Source of the DNA: an uncultured Aequorivita sp. | GTDB taxonomy: Bacteria > Bacteroidota > Bacteroidia > Flavobacteriales > Flavobacteriaceae | NCBI GenBank assembly: GCA_937125455.1 | Contig: CAKZLK010000043.1 | Span: 1-64,000, forward strand | DNA: 64,000 nt | Direction of reading: 5' to 3' | Shown: positions 26,168-37,773 of the stretch, piece after piece | How positions within the stretch are numbered: position 1 is the stretch's first letter | How the letters are laid out: each line of letters opens with the position of its first letter | Program-made: the position numbers and the translations under genes | The notes under the pieces: generated by a model | What the model saw: the letters and a program-made list of their open reading frames with translations, nothing else | The model's database searches: none | What the model was told of the DNA's origin: nothing

Positions 26168-29100
26168 TTAGTTTCCAAAATTATAGCGAAGTGTGAATCC
26201 ACTTCTAATTGTTGTTTGTGGGAATGCTGTTGAGATAGCATACTTAGAGAAAGTATGATCATAATAGAACAAAGCTGTCAGGTTTTTGCTCAACGCATAA
26301 TCAATAGATAACTGTGCACCATAAATGGTTTGCCCAGCTGTAGTTTGGTTATTTAAAATATCCAAATATCTAATAATTGTAATATTATCTCTTCGCGATA
26401 GATCAACCTTAAAGTTCAAATCGCTGGTTATAACCGATTTCTTTCCGCCAAAATTAGTGGCTATACGGAGGTCTTTAATTCGATATCCAAGGCCAATGAT
26501 GTATTCATTCCCTTTTATTTCGGTGAGTAAGTTGTTTGCGAAGCTCAAAGAAAGTGCTCGGTCTTTTCGCATTTCTGCAAGAATTTTTACTGAATTATTC
26601 ATTTCAAAATCCACGCGCAATAATGGCGAAAACTGTTCAGTCAAATTAACATTAGTCAATAACGTTTTCACTTTAAAATTACCTGATTGATCAGTTGCCT
26701 CAGGGTCTGCAGCATTATAATCCAAGTTTGACTGGAACTGGTTCACGGTATAGCTAGCTCTATATCCATGGGTAAGAGAAAAACGCTTAAAGTTTTTCTT
26801 AAACCAAGGTATATTCATTAAACCAGTATATTTTATATCCCAATTTGGAAGTGGAATGTCTCTAAATATTCCCGTTTTTTCTTTTGATGCATTACTTCCT
26901 TTATATGCTGAAAGGAATGCTGGCAATAATACATCTTGACTATTTCTTCCAAAACCAACTGGATAACCAAGCGTATCTCTCGGGATAGCTCTTCCTTGGT
27001 AATAGTCCTCAGCAAGTCGGTTTGCAATAGTTAATCTGTTGTTTCGGAAATCGTCAAAAGCTGCAGAATTATTTTCGTCACTAGCACTAAACGCGGTTTT
27101 TATCAATAAGGTTGATATATTGAAACTTCCAAAAGTATTTGGAGTCAAGGAATTATACAAACCATTATCAACAATATAATTTTCAGAATAATTTTCAGAA
27201 TAAATTCTACTTCCGTTAACATCTACGGTCAAATCATTTATCGGCTCTAAGTTGGCCTGAATGTCCATTTGGCGCGATATATTTTCCGTGTATTGCTCGT
27301 TGAATTCTGGATACAAAGTTAACCAGCCTTTTTTCGCTGCCAATTCTCTAACTTCAGCTTGACTTCCAAAAACAAAACCTGCAGTTGGCTTAAGCGTTCC
27401 AATGAAACCAATAGATGGTAAATATCCAGGCAAGAAAATACCTTTTGTTTCCTTGTAGTTGAATTGAATCTTTTTAAGCATTGTGGCAAATCCTATGGCT
27501 GTGTTCAACGCTTTGTCTCCAGCATTCAAACCGCCTGCTGCGCCTGATCCTTTTCCAAGCACATTTGACGAACCCGTTTTGCCGTTTGAAAGGGCATTTT
27601 TATCTTCTGGCGCCAATTTACTTTCTCTTCCATCTTTGCCTTCTTTGCCGCCGCTTGTTTCGTCACCTTTTCCACCATCTTCTCCAGCAGCAGATTTTTT
27701 TGGTTTGCTCTTCTTAATTTTAGTAAATCCAATATAACGGTAAAACCCGTTCATATCTATACTAGAGTTAATTTGGTGCGTGCTTGCATTTTGTATGGAG
27801 TTACCTAAATTATATGTATTTGTAGTTCCATCACTCAACTCAATTGGTAACTCATTAAATTGACTACTTCCGCGTTGCCATTGATAATCCCCAGTGTAAG
27901 AATAAGTAGCCCTCATAAACTTCAGGAATGGAAACTTGCTAAATGGCAAATCATAGTTTACTTGTAAAGATTGGAAATGCTGATTCGGATCACCTACATC
28001 AAAGAAGCCATCCCAAACACCAACATCGTTATTAACATATCCATCTTCATCCAAATAATTATTTACAATCATATTGTTGGTAGATGTAAAGTTAAATCGC
28101 AATGATTTGGTCAAGTTATGGTTGATGGTGTATTGCCAGTCAAAAAGGTAATTACGTTGGTATAATCTTGGAAGTGCAATATTACCGGCCTGCAAGTCAA
28201 TTTCTCTAAATTTTTGCTCGTTGTATTGTCTTGTTATGTTTGAACTCACTGAAACATTGGTCGGCAAATAATTAAAATTAAAATCCTTTAGAAATTGCCA
28301 ATACTTCCCTCTAAACAAAGAATCGTTCTTTTTAAAAGGTTCCACTGGCTTTGCAGTGAAATTATAATTGTACGTTGCTCCAGCACGGACGCTTTGTTCA
28401 AGTGCATCCTCTACCTCAAAATCGTGATGATCTGTTTGGTTGTATGAAAAAGAAGCAGTTAGGTTTTCCACATCATATACCTTAGCTTTTGAATCTCCCG
28501 TTCTTTCTTTACGAACTCCTATCAAGTTTACACTTTGCCGTTTCGTATAGTTTACTGACTGTTCCTTAATTATATCTTTTTCGGCTTGATCCTCGGTATT
28601 GCTTAGCCTTGTATCCAACTCAATATCTTGGAATTCCGGATCATACTGTGGGGTTATTAATTCTTCGGAACGGCCATAGTTGAACGGGAATTGAATACCC
28701 CATTTCTTGGGAAGTAATTGCCCCATGTTTAAGTTTGTAACTACATCATACTGCTGCAAGTCTTCACGGCTTCTTTGATTAGGACCTTGCTCTATAGAGC
28801 CAAAACCAATTGTGCTTCTTTTCCCTGTAGCACTTATAGTGGCAAAATCTGCAATATTTGCATCCATACTAACAACAGCAGCCCATCCGCCTTTGTTTCT
28901 AAGTTCAGACATCCTAAGTTCGTTGAACCAAACTTCACCGCACAAATTATCATTCGTAGTGTTTTTTACACCGAGCATAATGGTTCGAACATTTCCAAAG
29001 CTTGGGTTACCTTTTATACCTATTCTTAATTCATTTTCACCATTGGTGCCTCCACCATCAAGTTCAGATTGGTTGAAGAAGTTTATCTCGGTTTGATCGT

Positions 29101-32100
29101 AACTTGGGTCGCCCAGTACTTTTGTTTTTATTTGCTGAAGCAATTCTAAAGGCAAATTCAAACGGTTTGCAAGTGGCCAAATTTCTTCAGCTGTTCCGGC
29201 ACCAAAATTTGTTGGATTTAAAGGGATTTGAACTTCGTAATAGTTATTGGTAAGGTCATTTCCTAAACGCATGAAAGCTACCAACTGACCATTCTGCAAT
29301 TCTGTTGAATTTGTATTATCTATGATAGATTCTGCGTGAATAAACATTTCCAGATTTTTGTACTGGCGCATATCCACATTAAAGTTTTTATATACGGCGC
29401 GACCATCATTTGGTTCTAAACCACATACTCGTAGCGAAAGTGATTGTTCATTTTCACGAATAATGTTATTGTTATTGTTTAATTCCTCGCGTTGGAGACC
29501 CGGAGGCAATACATAAGGAATAGGTTGACGGTTTTCGTTTTCTTCAATACTTACCGATCCAACTTCAAAAAGAGTATCGTCATTTGCCGGATCCTCAAAG
29601 GTTACATCGTCCAATGTTTTTTCGAATCTTCTATAATCGCCACGAACTAGTTCCATAGTACCAAAACGCAATACGGTGTTTTGTGAAAACTGAGAAAGGA
29701 ACATTCGCATAAAACGAATAGACCTATAATCTGAAATACCGTTAATGGCTTGGTCTGGCTTGCTGATAGGAATTTTAAACTGTACCCAACGAACCGGAAT
29801 TACATTGTTGTCTTGAGTGGTTACATCCAACTCTTTAATATCAGAGATATAGCGGTTATTATCCCTGTTCATACCTGGAAACATGGGAATATTATATTCA
29901 AAATAGCTATCAATCGTGTTCATTGTATTATCACGATTTATATCCTCAACATCTGGCTGGGCAGTGCTTCCACGGTTTGTGTTGGTAACTTCTACCGGAG
30001 AGTTTCCTTGAGTTCCGTTATATTTTAAATAGCGGTCCAAAACATTTCCTTCAGCTTGCAAAAAGTATTGGTAATCATCATTTGCAGGATCTGGAAGACT
30101 CGCAAAAGCAGGATATTTTGCTCCTTCAGAACCGTTGTCCAATCCATCATAACCAATATCTTGATTAGTTCGCTCTTGGCCTTGGGAATCAAATGTATAA
30201 ACTAAAGATTGGTTGGTTGGCACTTTACCCCAAGCTGTGGTTATTGTATTACCATCCAATCCGTCTTTAGGCAGTCCGTTTTCGTATTGTTTTCTTCCAT
30301 CTTTTAGCACATCTTCAGAAATGCTTCCAAGGTCAAAGTTTAAAGTTCCACCAGGATTTCCGTTGTTTTCATCGTAGATAAAAGGGTCCATTACCCAAAA
30401 TTGAATGTATTCCACATTCGATTGTTCAAAATCTGTGGTAGTCAATTGTCGCATTATACCTCCAAAACGATTCTCTGGGTTTGGAAGGGTGTTACCGCCA
30501 GCAGCCTCTGGATTATAGTTATATTCTCCTCGGGTTGTTGGATAATAAGCCAAGTCTAATGTAAATAAAGCTTGAGTCTGACCTTGAATAATATCTTGCT
30601 GCGGGAAAATTTCATCCCTAAAAATACGACGTGTAAATGGCGAAGAAAGATCTTCATCACTAATTCCTTCAGGTCTTTGGGTACTATAGAAAACTGGGTC
30701 TATTGTGTACCAAGCTAATTTTGCACGGTTGTAATTGTATCCTAAATTATCATTAGCCAATTCTCCTCCATAGCCAACAGGAGAACTAGATAAAGACCAA
30801 CTGGAAGGGGTGCTAATATCATTTCCCGTTTGTGAAGATTCAAAATCATCCACATATACGGTTGTTTTTCCATTGAAGTCTGAAACTTTAGGTGCGCCAG
30901 GTCTCAAATATGCAAATTCACCACGCAAAGATATGTTGGATTCCACATCCGTATCAATATTAGGTAAGTGGTTGACCATTCGTGTAAGGAATGGAACTTC
31001 AGTTGAATAGTTGACATTTATACCAAAAATACTATTGTTTATCGGTTCTGCCCCATAGGAAGATTTTTGGGTTAATGGACGCTCATTAAGGTTTAAGTAG
31101 GTTGCACCCACCAAAAACTTGTCACTGAATTTATGTTCAACATTTAAACCAGTAAAACGTTTGCTCTGTTGCCCGAAAAGCGAATTATTTTCTGTGCTAA
31201 CCGAGATAGGAATATTGCTATTCAACAAAGCAGGATCTAAAATCTGTACTCTCCCCAATTGGTAATTTACAGTATAGTCAACTCCTTCCACTAAAGTTCT
31301 TCCACCAGCGGTTACAGTAACAGAACCTTGAGGAATATTGAAAGCCCCAATAGGAATTCCATCGGCACCTGTTGATTTATAAGTTCCTTTTAACTGAAAT
31401 TTATTTTTTTCGCTTTCCTGTTGTTCCGCTTGTATTTTTGTTCCTGTATAAAGTGTTCTGAAAACGTATTTTTCTTGGTTTGCATTATACGTAGCGGGCA
31501 TGGAATAAGTCGCTGGCACGGAAGGCACATTCAACTTATCAAACAAATATTTTCCAAAAGGTTCTACTGTAGTAAAAATAATCCGTCCGTTTTGTGCATC
31601 TACGGTAATTCCCGGAAGAAAATCAAAAAAACCATCTCCTCCTTGTACAGGATCATTATTGAAACTCAATCTGTCTAGGTTGAATACCTTCAAAAGGATT
31701 TGATCCTTAACATCATCGGGGAGTTCTGGTCCGCCATTTGCCTTTTCAATATAGTTACGTGCGGAGGCTTCAGTATAAAGTATGTTCAGCTTGAAGTCTT
31801 CTTTTTCAAGTTGATATGCTCCAATAGGATAGATATTTTTCATCATCAAATCCCATATTGGCTCCTTCACATTAGTAATACTACTCTTTAAAAGTTTTAC
31901 TACAAGGTTTTGAGCAAGTCCGCTAGTTTGACCGCCCGTAGGATTTCCACTACCACCAGTTGTTTGCGTACCTCCGTTTGCTTCAACACCATCACTGGAA
32001 AACTCACCAACTTGATAGACTTTCCCGTTAACGGTAAACTGATAGGAAACAGCTAAAACTTCATCATTATTCAATCGTTGATTCAAGGAAATATAACCTA

Positions 32101-33418
32101 ATTGTGAGTTAATTGTATATTCACCCGCATCCAATCTTCGAGCATTTTCAAGAGAAACATAATCCGTTCCTTCACTTACTTGAACACCTGTAAAACCTTG
32201 GCGCACACTTGCCACATCTCGAATAGCAGGATTCAACAAAGAGGGATCTCCTCCATTTATTCCAAAAGGATTAAACAGGTTATTAGCATTATCTGGATAA
32301 GCGTTTTGACTAGCCCTAATAAAACCTCCCGGAGGAACATCCAATCCAATATTAGTAGGATCAGATTCACCTATATCCTGCAAAGCCACAATATTCCGAA
32401 CATTTTCAGTACGGCTAGTACGATTGGTTATCCAAACTTCCATTCGGGTAATTTGTACGTTGCTGTTTATGAAAGGGTATTGTTGTAAAGCGCGGTCGTA
32501 ATTATCCCTAAAATAATGTGATAGAAAGAAGTTACGGTTTTCATCGTAGTCCAATGCGGCAAGCTCAAAATCTGTAATAGTTGCACCACCTTCAGCGGTT
32601 ACTGTTCGAGTTTCAGATTTTTGTTCCGAGAAAACTCCGGTAATTGTAGTTTTTCCAAACTGAAGTTGTGTTTTTACCCCAAATAGACTCTGGGCACCTT
32701 GAATTAAAGAACTATTTAGAGGCATACTAACGTTACCTACTTCAATTTTTTGGATGATGTCATCTTCCGTTGGCGTATACTCCAACTTAATCTGATTTTG
32801 GAAATCGAAGGTGCTCTCGGTATCATAATTTGCGGTAACCTGAAGTCTGGTTCCCACTTTTGCCAAAAGACTTAGGCTAATTCGCTGATCAAAGTCAAAA
32901 GAAAAATTGCTTTGGTTTCGCGGTGAATATTGCGGATTATCCTGTTTTGTATAAAGCAATCCAAGATCCATTTCTACAGAACCTTGCGGAATCACTTCAA
33001 TAGTATTTCCGCCAAAAACAGATTCGAAGAAATTTGAATTTACATAAAAAGTTGGAAGTAGATTTTTCTGTTCTTCTTCAGAACCCTCCTTACGGCCATC
33101 TGCAGCATCTATTTTTTGTTTAAAATAAGCCTTCATCTGCTCCTCTTGGACCAATCGCTGGTATTCCTGAGGCGTAAGTATGATCGGGTAGGTAATATTA
33201 AAATTACCTAATGTTTGAGTATAAATATACCGATCTGTTATTGGGTCGTATGTATAAAGATCCTGTATGCTGGTAGGATTTGGAAGGTCCATCCGTCCCA
33301 TCTCATTTCCTACTGCTGTTGAATCTTGCGCCAGCGAAGCATTGCTGACCAATATGAAACTTACTATTGCTAAAAGCTTGAAAAAGCCATCCTTGTAAAC
33401 GTAATTTTTTGCCTTCAA
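26168..33418 (-). CDS. sprA: Type IX secretion translocon SprA (gliding motility)
   Basis: At 2416 residues this is one of the largest outer-membrane beta-barrel proteins known; SprA (Sov in Porphyromonas) forms the T9SS outer-membrane channel. The N-terminus has a signal peptide after a short basic lead ([17 protein letters not shown]). The body is a long succession of beta strands with Asn/Asp-rich turns, including [13 protein letters not shown] near residue 130. A low-complexity lysine/glycine/glutamate segment ([19 protein letters not shown]...) lies around residue 1900. The end ([11 protein letters not shown]) is a barrel terminus. Length, features and the ruvA/gcvH neighbours all agree. 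It probably exports the large surface protein at 1-1520 and others carrying T9SS sorting domains. Confidence 0.96.
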   Translation of the reverse strand: MKAKNYVYKDGFFKLLAIVSFILVSNASLAQDSTAVGNEMGRMDLPNPTSIQDLYTYDPITDRYIYTQTLGNFNITYPIILTPQEYQRLVQEEQMKAYFKQKIDAADGRKEGSEEEQKNLLPTFYVNSNFFESVFGGNTIEVIPQGSVEMDLGLLYTKQDNPQYSPRNQSNFSFDFDQRISLSLLAKVGTRLQVTANYDTESTFDFQNQIKLEYTPTEDDIIQKIEVGNVSMPLNSSLIQGAQSLFGVKTQLQFGKTTITGVFSEQKSETRTVTAEGGATITDFELAALDYDENRNFFLSHYFRDNYDRALQQYPFINSNVQITRMEVWITNRTSRTENVRNIVALQDIGESDPTNIGLDVPPGGFIRASQNAYPDNANNLFNPFGINGGDPSLLNPAIRDVASVRQGFTGVQVSEGTDYVSLENARRLDAGEYTINSQLGYISLNQRLNNDEVLAVSYQFTVNGKVYQVGEFSSDGVEANGGTQTTGGSGNPTGGQTSGLAQNLVVKLLKSSITNVKEPIWDLMMKNIYPIGAYQLEKEDFKLNILYTEASARNYIEKANGGPELPDDVKDQILLKVFNLDRLSFNNDPVQGGDGFFDFLPGITVDAQNGRIIFTTVEPFGKYLFDKLNVPSVPATYSMPATYNANQEKYVFRTLYTGTKIQAEQQESEKNKFQLKGTYKSTGADGIPIGAFNIPQGSVTVTAGGRTLVEGVDYTVNYQLGRVQILDPALLNSNIPISVSTENNSLFGQQSKRFTGLNVEHKFSDKFLVGATYLNLNERPLTQKSSYGAEPINNSIFGINVNYSTEVPFLTRMVNHLPNIDTDVESNISLRGEFAYLRPGAPKVSDFNGKTTVYVDDFESSQTGNDISTPSSWSLSSSPVGYGGELANDNLGYNYNRAKLAWYTIDPVFYSTQRPEGISDEDLSSPFTRRIFRDEIFPQQDIIQGQTQALFTLDLAYYPTTRGEYNYNPEAAGGNTLPNPENRFGGIMRQLTTTDFEQSNVEYIQFWVMDPFIYDENNGNPGGTLNFDLGSISEDVLKDGRKQYENGLPKDGLDGNTITTAWGKVPTNQSLVYTFDSQGQERTNQDIGYDGLDNGSEGAKYPAFASLPDPANDDYQYFLQAEGNVLDRYLKYNGTQGNSPVEVTNTNRGSTAQPDVEDINRDNTMNTIDSYFEYNIPMFPGMNRDNNRYISDIKELDVTTQDNNVIPVRWVQFKIPISKPDQAINGISDYRSIRFMRMFLSQFSQNTVLRFGTMELVRGDYRRFEKTLDDVTFEDPANDDTLFEVGSVSIEENENRQPIPYVLPPGLQREELNNNNNIIRENEQSLSLRVCGLEPNDGRAVYKNFNVDMRQYKNLEMFIHAESIIDNTNSTELQNGQLVAFMRLGNDLTNNYYEVQIPLNPTNFGAGTAEEIWPLANRLNLPLELLQQIKTKVLGDPSYDQTEINFFNQSELDGGGTNGENELRIGIKGNPSFGNVRTIMLGVKNTTNDNLCGEVWFNELRMSELRNKGGWAAVVSMDANIADFATISATGKRSTIGFGSIEQGPNQRSREDLQQYDVVTNLNMGQLLPKKWGIQFPFNYGRSEELITPQYDPEFQDIELDTRLSNTEDQAEKDIIKEQSVNYTKRQSVNLIGVRKERTGDSKAKVYDVENLTASFSYNQTDHHDFEVEDALEQSVRAGATYNYNFTAKPVEPFKKNDSLFRGKYWQFLKDFNFNYLPTNVSVSSNITRQYNEQKFREIDLQAGNIALPRLYQRNYLFDWQYTINHNLTKSLRFNFTSTNNMIVNNYLDEDGYVNNDVGVWDGFFDVGDPNQHFQSLQVNYDLPFSKFPFLKFMRATYSYTGDYQWQRGSSQFNELPIELSDGTTNTYNLGNSIQNASTHQINSSIDMNGFYRYIGFTKIKKSKPKKSAAGEDGGKGDETSGGKEGKDGRESKLAPEDKNALSNGKTGSSNVLGKGSGAAGGLNAGDKALNTAIGFATMLKKIQFNYKETKGIFLPGYLPSIGFIGTLKPTAGFVFGSQAEVRELAAKKGWLTLYPEFNEQYTENISRQMDIQANLEPINDLTVDVNGSRIYSENYSENYIVDNGLYNSLTPNTFGSFNISTLLIKTAFSASDENNSAAFDDFRNNRLTIANRLAEDYYQGRAIPRDTLGYPVGFGRNSQDVLLPAFLSAYKGSNASKEKTGIFRDIPLPNWDIKYTGLMNIPWFKKNFKRFSLTHGYRASYTVNQFQSNLDYNAADPEATDQSGNFKVKTLLTNVNLTEQFSPLLRVDFEMNNSVKILAEMRKDRALSLSFANNLLTEIKGNEYIIGLGYRIKDLRIATNFGGKKSVITSDLNFKVDLSRRDNITIIRYLDILNNQTTAGQTIYGAQLSIDYALSKNLTALFYYDHTFSKYAISTAFPQTTIRSGFTLRYNFGN

Positions 33419-33421
33419 ATT

Positions 33422-34003
33422 TTACAAATTTTTTAAAGCTTGTTTAATAATCATTTCTACCGAAGCCTGCGGATTTTCCTGAACAATTTTATCACAGACC
33501 TTTTCTGCTAATTTTCTGTTAAAACCCAGCGTCTCCAAAGCAGATAACGCTTCATTTTTGTTCGTATTGCTCGTTCCGGCAGAAATAGACGACAAACCGT
33601 ACACTTTTAAAATCTTATCTTTTAAATCCAAAACCACACGTTGTGCAGTTTTGGCTCCTATTCCTTTTACTGACTGAATTGTTGTTATATCGTTTGTTGC
33701 AATTGCATCCAAGACTTGCTCTGGTGCCAGTGAAGACAACATCGTTCTAGCGATACTTGCCCCTACTCCCGAAACACTTATTAACAACCTAAATATTTCT
33801 CGTTCTGTAACACTCGAAAATCCATACAGTGTATGCGAATCTTCCCGAATAAGCAAATGGGTAAAAAGTTTAACATTTTCACTAGTGGGGAGTTCGGAAA
33901 ATGTGTGCAAAGAGATGTTGATAAAATATCCCACCCCATTGCAATCTATCACTACATCGGTTGGGTTTTTTTCAACCAGTCTGCCCTGTATATGGGTTAT
34001 CAT
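33422..34003 (-). CDS. ruvA: Holliday junction branch migration protein RuvA
   Basis: RuvA binds four-way junctions and loads the RuvB motor. The 193-residue protein has the OB-fold start MITHIQGRLVEKNPTDVVIDCNGVGYFINIS, the helix-hairpin-helix pair LISVSGVGASIARTML and VKGIGAKTAQRVVLDLKDKI, and the C-terminal UBA-like domain III (ALSALETLGFNRKLAEKVCDKI). It ends 3 bp before sprA begins and is downstream of maeB. The partner ruvB is at 39-40 kb on the same strand. Confidence 0.97.
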   Translation of the reverse strand: MITHIQGRLVEKNPTDVVIDCNGVGYFINISLHTFSELPTSENVKLFTHLLIREDSHTLYGFSSVTEREIFRLLISVSGVGASIARTMLSSLAPEQVLDAIATNDITTIQSVKGIGAKTAQRVVLDLKDKILKVYGLSSISAGTSNTNKNEALSALETLGFNRKLAEKVCDKIVQENPQASVEMIIKQALKNL

Positions 34004-34108
34004 GTGTTAACGAAAACTTAAAGCCCCAAATATAGTATAATTATTTACAACCGCCATTGGGGTTTTTGTGAAAATATTGGGAAAAATACTACGTAATTAC
34101 TTACTTCC

Positions 34109-36391
34109 CTATTCCCGCGCTCGCTTCTCTTTCTGCTGCGCATCTACAACTGCAACAGCACTCATATTTACTATTTCCTCAACGCTAGCACCCAACTGTA
34201 AAATATGTACGGGCTTGCGCATTCCCAACATTATAGGACCAATGGATTCAACACCGTTTAGCTCTTTCAACAACTTATAATTGCTATTTGCAGAATCGAG
34301 GTTCGGGAAAATAAGTGCGTTTACTTTTTTACCTGCCAATTTTGAAAACGGAAATTTTCTTTGAAGTAATTCTGGGTTTAATGCAAAATCGGTCTGCAAC
34401 TCGCCATCTACAATCATATCAGGGTTACTCTTGTGTAGTAATTCTACAGCTTCCCTTACTTTTGTTGCGTGTGGATCTTTAGAAGAACCGAAGTTGGCGT
34501 AAGAAATCATTGCAATTACAGGCTGTAGTCCAAACATTTTCATCGTATAATTCGTCATTTGTGCAATCTTTGCAAGCTCTTTCGCTGTTGGGTCAATGTT
34601 TATAGAAGTATCTGAAATAAACAATGGGCCACGTTTGGTAAGCATCAAGTTTGTTGTGGCAACTTTTGTCACGCCTTCGAACCTTCCAACGGTTTCAAAA
34701 ACAGGAACTACTACCGAAGGATAGGAACGTGCATAACCAGAAATCATACAATCCACATCGCCTTCGCTGAGCATCATTCCTGCAAAATAATTTCGTTCGC
34801 GAACCAGCTTTTCAGCAGTATAAAGCGAGATACCGCTTCTTTTTCGCTTTTCCCAAAGTTTTTGTGCATAATGCTTTTGTTTATCAACCTGTTCATCACT
34901 TTTAGGATCGATTATTTCAAGATCGGCGTCAAAGTCAATCTGTCTCATAAGTTCAAGAATGATTTCCTTTCTCCCCAATAAAACAGGAATACCGATGCCT
35001 TCTTCAAAAACAATCTGCGCAGCTTTCAACACGTCTAAGTGATCTGCTTCTGCAAAAACAATGCGCTTTGGATTCAACTTTGCGCGATTTACCAGCAAAC
35101 GAATGATTTTATTATCGCTACCCATTCGTTCGTAAAGTTCGTCTTGATATTTTTCCCAGTCTGTAATATCTGTAAGAGCTACACCACTTTCCATTGCTGC
35201 TCTTGCCACTGCTGGAGGAACAGCGGTAATCAAACGTGGATCAAAAGGTTTTGGAATAATATATTCTTTTCCAAAGGTGAGTTTTGTTTCACCATAAGCA
35301 ATATTTACTTGCTCCGGCACAGGTTCTTTAGCGAGATCGGCCAATGCTTTTACGGCAGCCATTTTCATGGCTTCATTAATTTTTGTTGCGCGAACGTCCA
35401 ATGCCCCGCGGAAAATAAAAGGAAATCCAAGTACATTGTTCACTTGATTTGGATGATCGCTTCGGCCTGTTGCCATAATGATATCCTTTCGTGTTTTAAC
35501 AGCCAAATCATATTCAATCTCTGGATCGGGATTGGCCATTGCGAATACAATGGGGTTTAGAGCCATGCTTAAGAGCATTTCAGGAGTAACAATATCTTTA
35601 ACCGAAAGCCCAACAAAAACGTCGGCATCTTTCATTGCTTCTTCTAAAGTATCAATTTTACGATGTGAAGCAAATTCTGCCTTTTCATCGGTAAGGGTTT
35701 CGCGATCCTTACGGATAACACCTTTGCTATCTAGCATTACAATATTTTCAGGCTTTGCACCAAAGGCCTTATAAAGACGTGTGCACGAAACGGCCGCCGC
35801 ACCAGCACCACTAATTACTATTGAAGCATCTTCAATTTTTTTCTCTGAAATTTCCAAGGCGTTAAGCAATGCTGCCGCCGAAATAATTGCGGTTCCATGC
35901 TGGTCATCATGCATCACAGGAATGTTAAGCTCTTCCTTCAACCTTCTTTCAATTTCAAAAGCTTCGGGAGCTTTTATATCTTCAAGATTGATTCCGCCAA
36001 AGGTTGGTGCTATATTTTTTACGGTTGCTATGAATTCATCAATATTTTCGGTACCTATTTCAATATCGAAAACATCAATATCAGCAAAGATTTTAAAAAG
36101 CAATGCCTTCCCTTCCATCACCGGTTTGGAGGCTTCGGGACCAATATTCCCCAATCCCAAAACGGCAGTTCCGTTTGAAATCACTGCCACAAGGTTTCCT
36201 TTGTTTGTGTATTTATACACATTATTGGTTTCCTTTTCAATTTCAAGACAAGGGTCTGCAACACCGGGCGAATATGCCAAGGAAAGATCCCGTTGTGTTG
36301 AATAGCTTTTTGTTGGAACTACCTGAATTTTACCAGGTTTTGGTTTTGCGTGATACAGTAAGGCCTCGCGACGTTTGCTTTGCTTGCTCAT
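34109..36391 (-). CDS. maeB: NADP-dependent malic enzyme with phosphotransacetylase-like domain
   Basis: MaeB decarboxylates malate to pyruvate. At 760 residues it has the malic domain (RDLSLAYSPGVADPCLEI, EDIKAPEAFEIERRL, MHDDQHGTAI) and the NADP-binding segment VISGAGAAAVSCTRLY. The C-terminal phosphate acetyltransferase-like half (from about residue 430) has VFAEADHLDVLKAAQIV, MISGYARSYPSVV and FPNLDSANSNYKLLK. In MaeB that domain is regulatory, often sensing acetyl-CoA, rather than catalytic. The start at 36391 (MSKQSKRREALLYHAKPKPGK) fits the family; an ATG at 36400 adds three residues. It heads the operon with ruvA and sprA and has a strong promoter. Confidence 0.95.
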   Translation of the reverse strand: MSKQSKRREALLYHAKPKPGKIQVVPTKSYSTQRDLSLAYSPGVADPCLEIEKETNNVYKYTNKGNLVAVISNGTAVLGLGNIGPEASKPVMEGKALLFKIFADIDVFDIEIGTENIDEFIATVKNIAPTFGGINLEDIKAPEAFEIERRLKEELNIPVMHDDQHGTAIISAAALLNALEISEKKIEDASIVISGAGAAAVSCTRLYKAFGAKPENIVMLDSKGVIRKDRETLTDEKAEFASHRKIDTLEEAMKDADVFVGLSVKDIVTPEMLLSMALNPIVFAMANPDPEIEYDLAVKTRKDIIMATGRSDHPNQVNNVLGFPFIFRGALDVRATKINEAMKMAAVKALADLAKEPVPEQVNIAYGETKLTFGKEYIIPKPFDPRLITAVPPAVARAAMESGVALTDITDWEKYQDELYERMGSDNKIIRLLVNRAKLNPKRIVFAEADHLDVLKAAQIVFEEGIGIPVLLGRKEIILELMRQIDFDADLEIIDPKSDEQVDKQKHYAQKLWEKRKRSGISLYTAEKLVRERNYFAGMMLSEGDVDCMISGYARSYPSVVVPVFETVGRFEGVTKVATTNLMLTKRGPLFISDTSINIDPTAKELAKIAQMTNYTMKMFGLQPVIAMISYANFGSSKDPHATKVREAVELLHKSNPDMIVDGELQTDFALNPELLQRKFPFSKLAGKKVNALIFPNLDSANSNYKLLKELNGVESIGPIMLGMRKPVHILQLGASVEEIVNMSAVAVVDAQQKEKRARE

Positions 36392-36412
36392 AAATTTCAA
36401 TTTTGTAATCTA

Positions 36413-36443
36413 CAAAGTTACTCGGTTAACCGAAAGGAAGCAA
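36413..36443 (-). promoter_or_regulatory. Promoter of the maeB-ruvA-sprA unit
   Basis: On the minus strand, TTG (36441-36443) is 20 bp from TAACTTTG (36413-36420), a full match to TAnnTTTG. The chosen maeB ATG is 21 bp further on. The spacer contains a 12-bp palindrome, listed separately. Confidence 0.8.
36422..36433. promoter_or_regulatory. Palindrome inside the maeB promoter spacer (possible operator)
   Basis: TCGGTTAACCGA is a perfect 12-bp palindrome between the -33 and -7 elements of the maeB promoter. Its position would let a bound dimeric regulator block RNA polymerase. No regulator gene lies nearby. Confidence 0.4.
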
Positions 36444-36452
36444 TTTTAATGG

Positions 36453-37376
36453 TTAATCTTTCAGGAAGTTTATATTGCGTGTCAATCCAGAAAATTTTGT
36501 GCGTTTCACTGCACTGTTCTTAAATATTTTCTGAAAAACTTCTTCAGTTATTTCTTCCCAATCTTTTTTGGACATTGAAAGCATTTCAGGATTTGGATTA
36601 AAAAGTGGTTCGTTGTGCGGCTTGCTAAAACGGTTCCAAGGACAAACATCTTGACAAATATCACAACCGAACATCCAATCTTCAAAATTACCTTTTTGAG
36701 ATGTAGGGATTTCGTTCTTCAATTCGATGGTAAAATAGGAAATACATTTGCTACCATCCACCACTTTGTCAGCAACAATTGCATTGGTAGGACAAGCGTC
36801 TATACAGGCAGTGCAACTTCCGCAATGGTCTGTTACTGGTGCATCATACTCCAAATCTAAATCAACGATTAATTCCGCAATAAAATAGAAAGAACCCAAT
36901 TGCTTTGTGAGTAAATTGCTGTGCTTGCCAATCCATCCCAAACCGCTCTTTGCGGCCCAAGCCTTGTCTAAAACCGGTGCGGAATCTACAAATGCCCGGC
37001 CGTGCACATCGCCAATTTCTTCGGAAATAAAATCCATTAATTGTCTCAGTTTTTCTTTTATGACGAAATGATAATCGGCGCCATAAGCATATTTTGAAAT
37101 TTTATAGGTTTGTGAAGTTTGCATTTCTGAAGGGAAATAATTCAGCAATAAAGAAATAACACTTTTGGAATCGGGGACAAGTTTTGTTGGGTCCAACCTT
37201 TTGTCAAAATGGTTTTCCATATAGGCCATTTCACCGTGCATATTATTCTTGAGCCAGTTTTCGAGACGCGGTGCTTCTTGCTCCAGAAATTCAGCTTTGC
37301 TTATTCCGCAGGAAATAAAACCAAGTCGTTTTGCTTCGGTTTTTATCAAGGTTGTATTACTTTCTTTTAAAATCAA
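36453..37376 (-). CDS. queG: Epoxyqueuosine reductase QueG
   Basis: QueG reduces epoxyqueuosine to queuosine in tRNA, using cobalamin and Fe-S clusters. The 307-residue protein has the cobalamin/active-site segment [27 protein letters not shown] with D131. Two 4Fe-4S motifs follow: [11 protein letters not shown] (C185, C188, C191, C195, with P196) and [10 protein letters not shown] (C238, C241, C245). It is shorter than forms that carry C-terminal HEAT repeats, so it is the short type. It shares a strand with the P450 and ruvB, from which the nuclease cassette separates it. Confidence 0.95.
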   Translation of the reverse strand: MILKESNTTLIKTEAKRLGFISCGISKAEFLEQEAPRLENWLKNNMHGEMAYMENHFDKRLDPTKLVPDSKSVISLLLNYFPSEMQTSQTYKISKYAYGADYHFVIKEKLRQLMDFISEEIGDVHGRAFVDSAPVLDKAWAAKSGLGWIGKHSNLLTKQLGSFYFIAELIVDLDLEYDAPVTDHCGSCTACIDACPTNAIVADKVVDGSKCISYFTIELKNEIPTSQKGNFEDWMFGCDICQDVCPWNRFSKPHNEPLFNPNPEMLSMSKKDWEEITEEVFQKIFKNSAVKRTKFSGLTRNINFLKD

Positions 37377-37390
37377 AATTTAATAATTAG

Positions 37391-37416
37391 TGTCACGCTG
37401 AGCGCAGTCGAAGCGC
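37391..37416 (+). repeat. Left terminal inverted repeat of the GIY-YIG cassette
   Basis: 26 bp beginning TGTCA, then C, GCTGAGCGCAGTCGAAGC, then GC. It matches the reverse complement of 37774-37799 at 24 of 26 positions. The inner part can fold (AGCGC paired with GCGCT around a 7-base loop). It abuts the nuclease stop codon at 37417. Confidence 0.9.
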
Positions 37417-37767
37417 TTAATTATTCTTTACATTCTTACTATTTGGATTATACTTAAAATGTGTAGCATTTCTACATTCAGACAATATTTGTAGCATTTC
37501 TCCTTCCCCATCAATCAATGCTTGTTTTTTTGCTTTGGTCCAACCTTTAATTTTCTTCTCAAAATAAATTGCTTGTAATACATCGTTGAATTCTTCATGA
37601 AATTTTAATTCCAAAGGCCTCCTTTTATAAGTATAACAATTTTTATTTAATCCATGTTGATGTTGGTCAAATCTTGTTGAGAGATCATTTGTTATTCCTG
37701 TGTAGAATGAATTATCTGAGCATTTTAAAATATAAACAAAGTAGCTGTAATAAATCATGATTCTCAT
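37417..37767 (-). CDS. GIY-YIG nuclease domain protein
   Basis: A 116-residue single-domain GIY-YIG protein. The first motif is FVYILKCSDNSFYTGITND (Y-I and Y-T-G). The catalytic arginine is in LSTRFDQHQHG. Then come KRRPLELKFHEEF and the glutamate in AIYFEKKIKGWTKAKKQALI, which matches the metal-binding Glu of the UPF0213/YhbQ-like group. It has no extra DNA-binding domain. Translation may begin at 37758 (MIYYSYFVYILK) rather than 37767. Small relatives cut DNA, and their cellular role is unsettled. The surrounding inverted repeats make it a candidate for moving or maintaining the element. Confidence 0.88.
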   Translation of the reverse strand: MRIMIYYSYFVYILKCSDNSFYTGITNDLSTRFDQHQHGLNKNCYTYKRRPLELKFHEEFNDVLQAIYFEKKIKGWTKAKKQALIDGEGEMLQILSECRNATHFKYNPNSKNVKNN

Positions 37768-37773
37768 TCATTA

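Noticed and set aside
27481-27737. Overlapping + strand frames rich in Pro/Leu/Ser opposite sprA
   Set aside because: They mirror the Lys/Gly/Glu-rich segment of SprA and have no promoter or domain.
35781-36305. 174-residue + strand frame opposite maeB
   Set aside because: It lies wholly antisense to well-conserved malic enzyme sequence and shows no recognisable domain.
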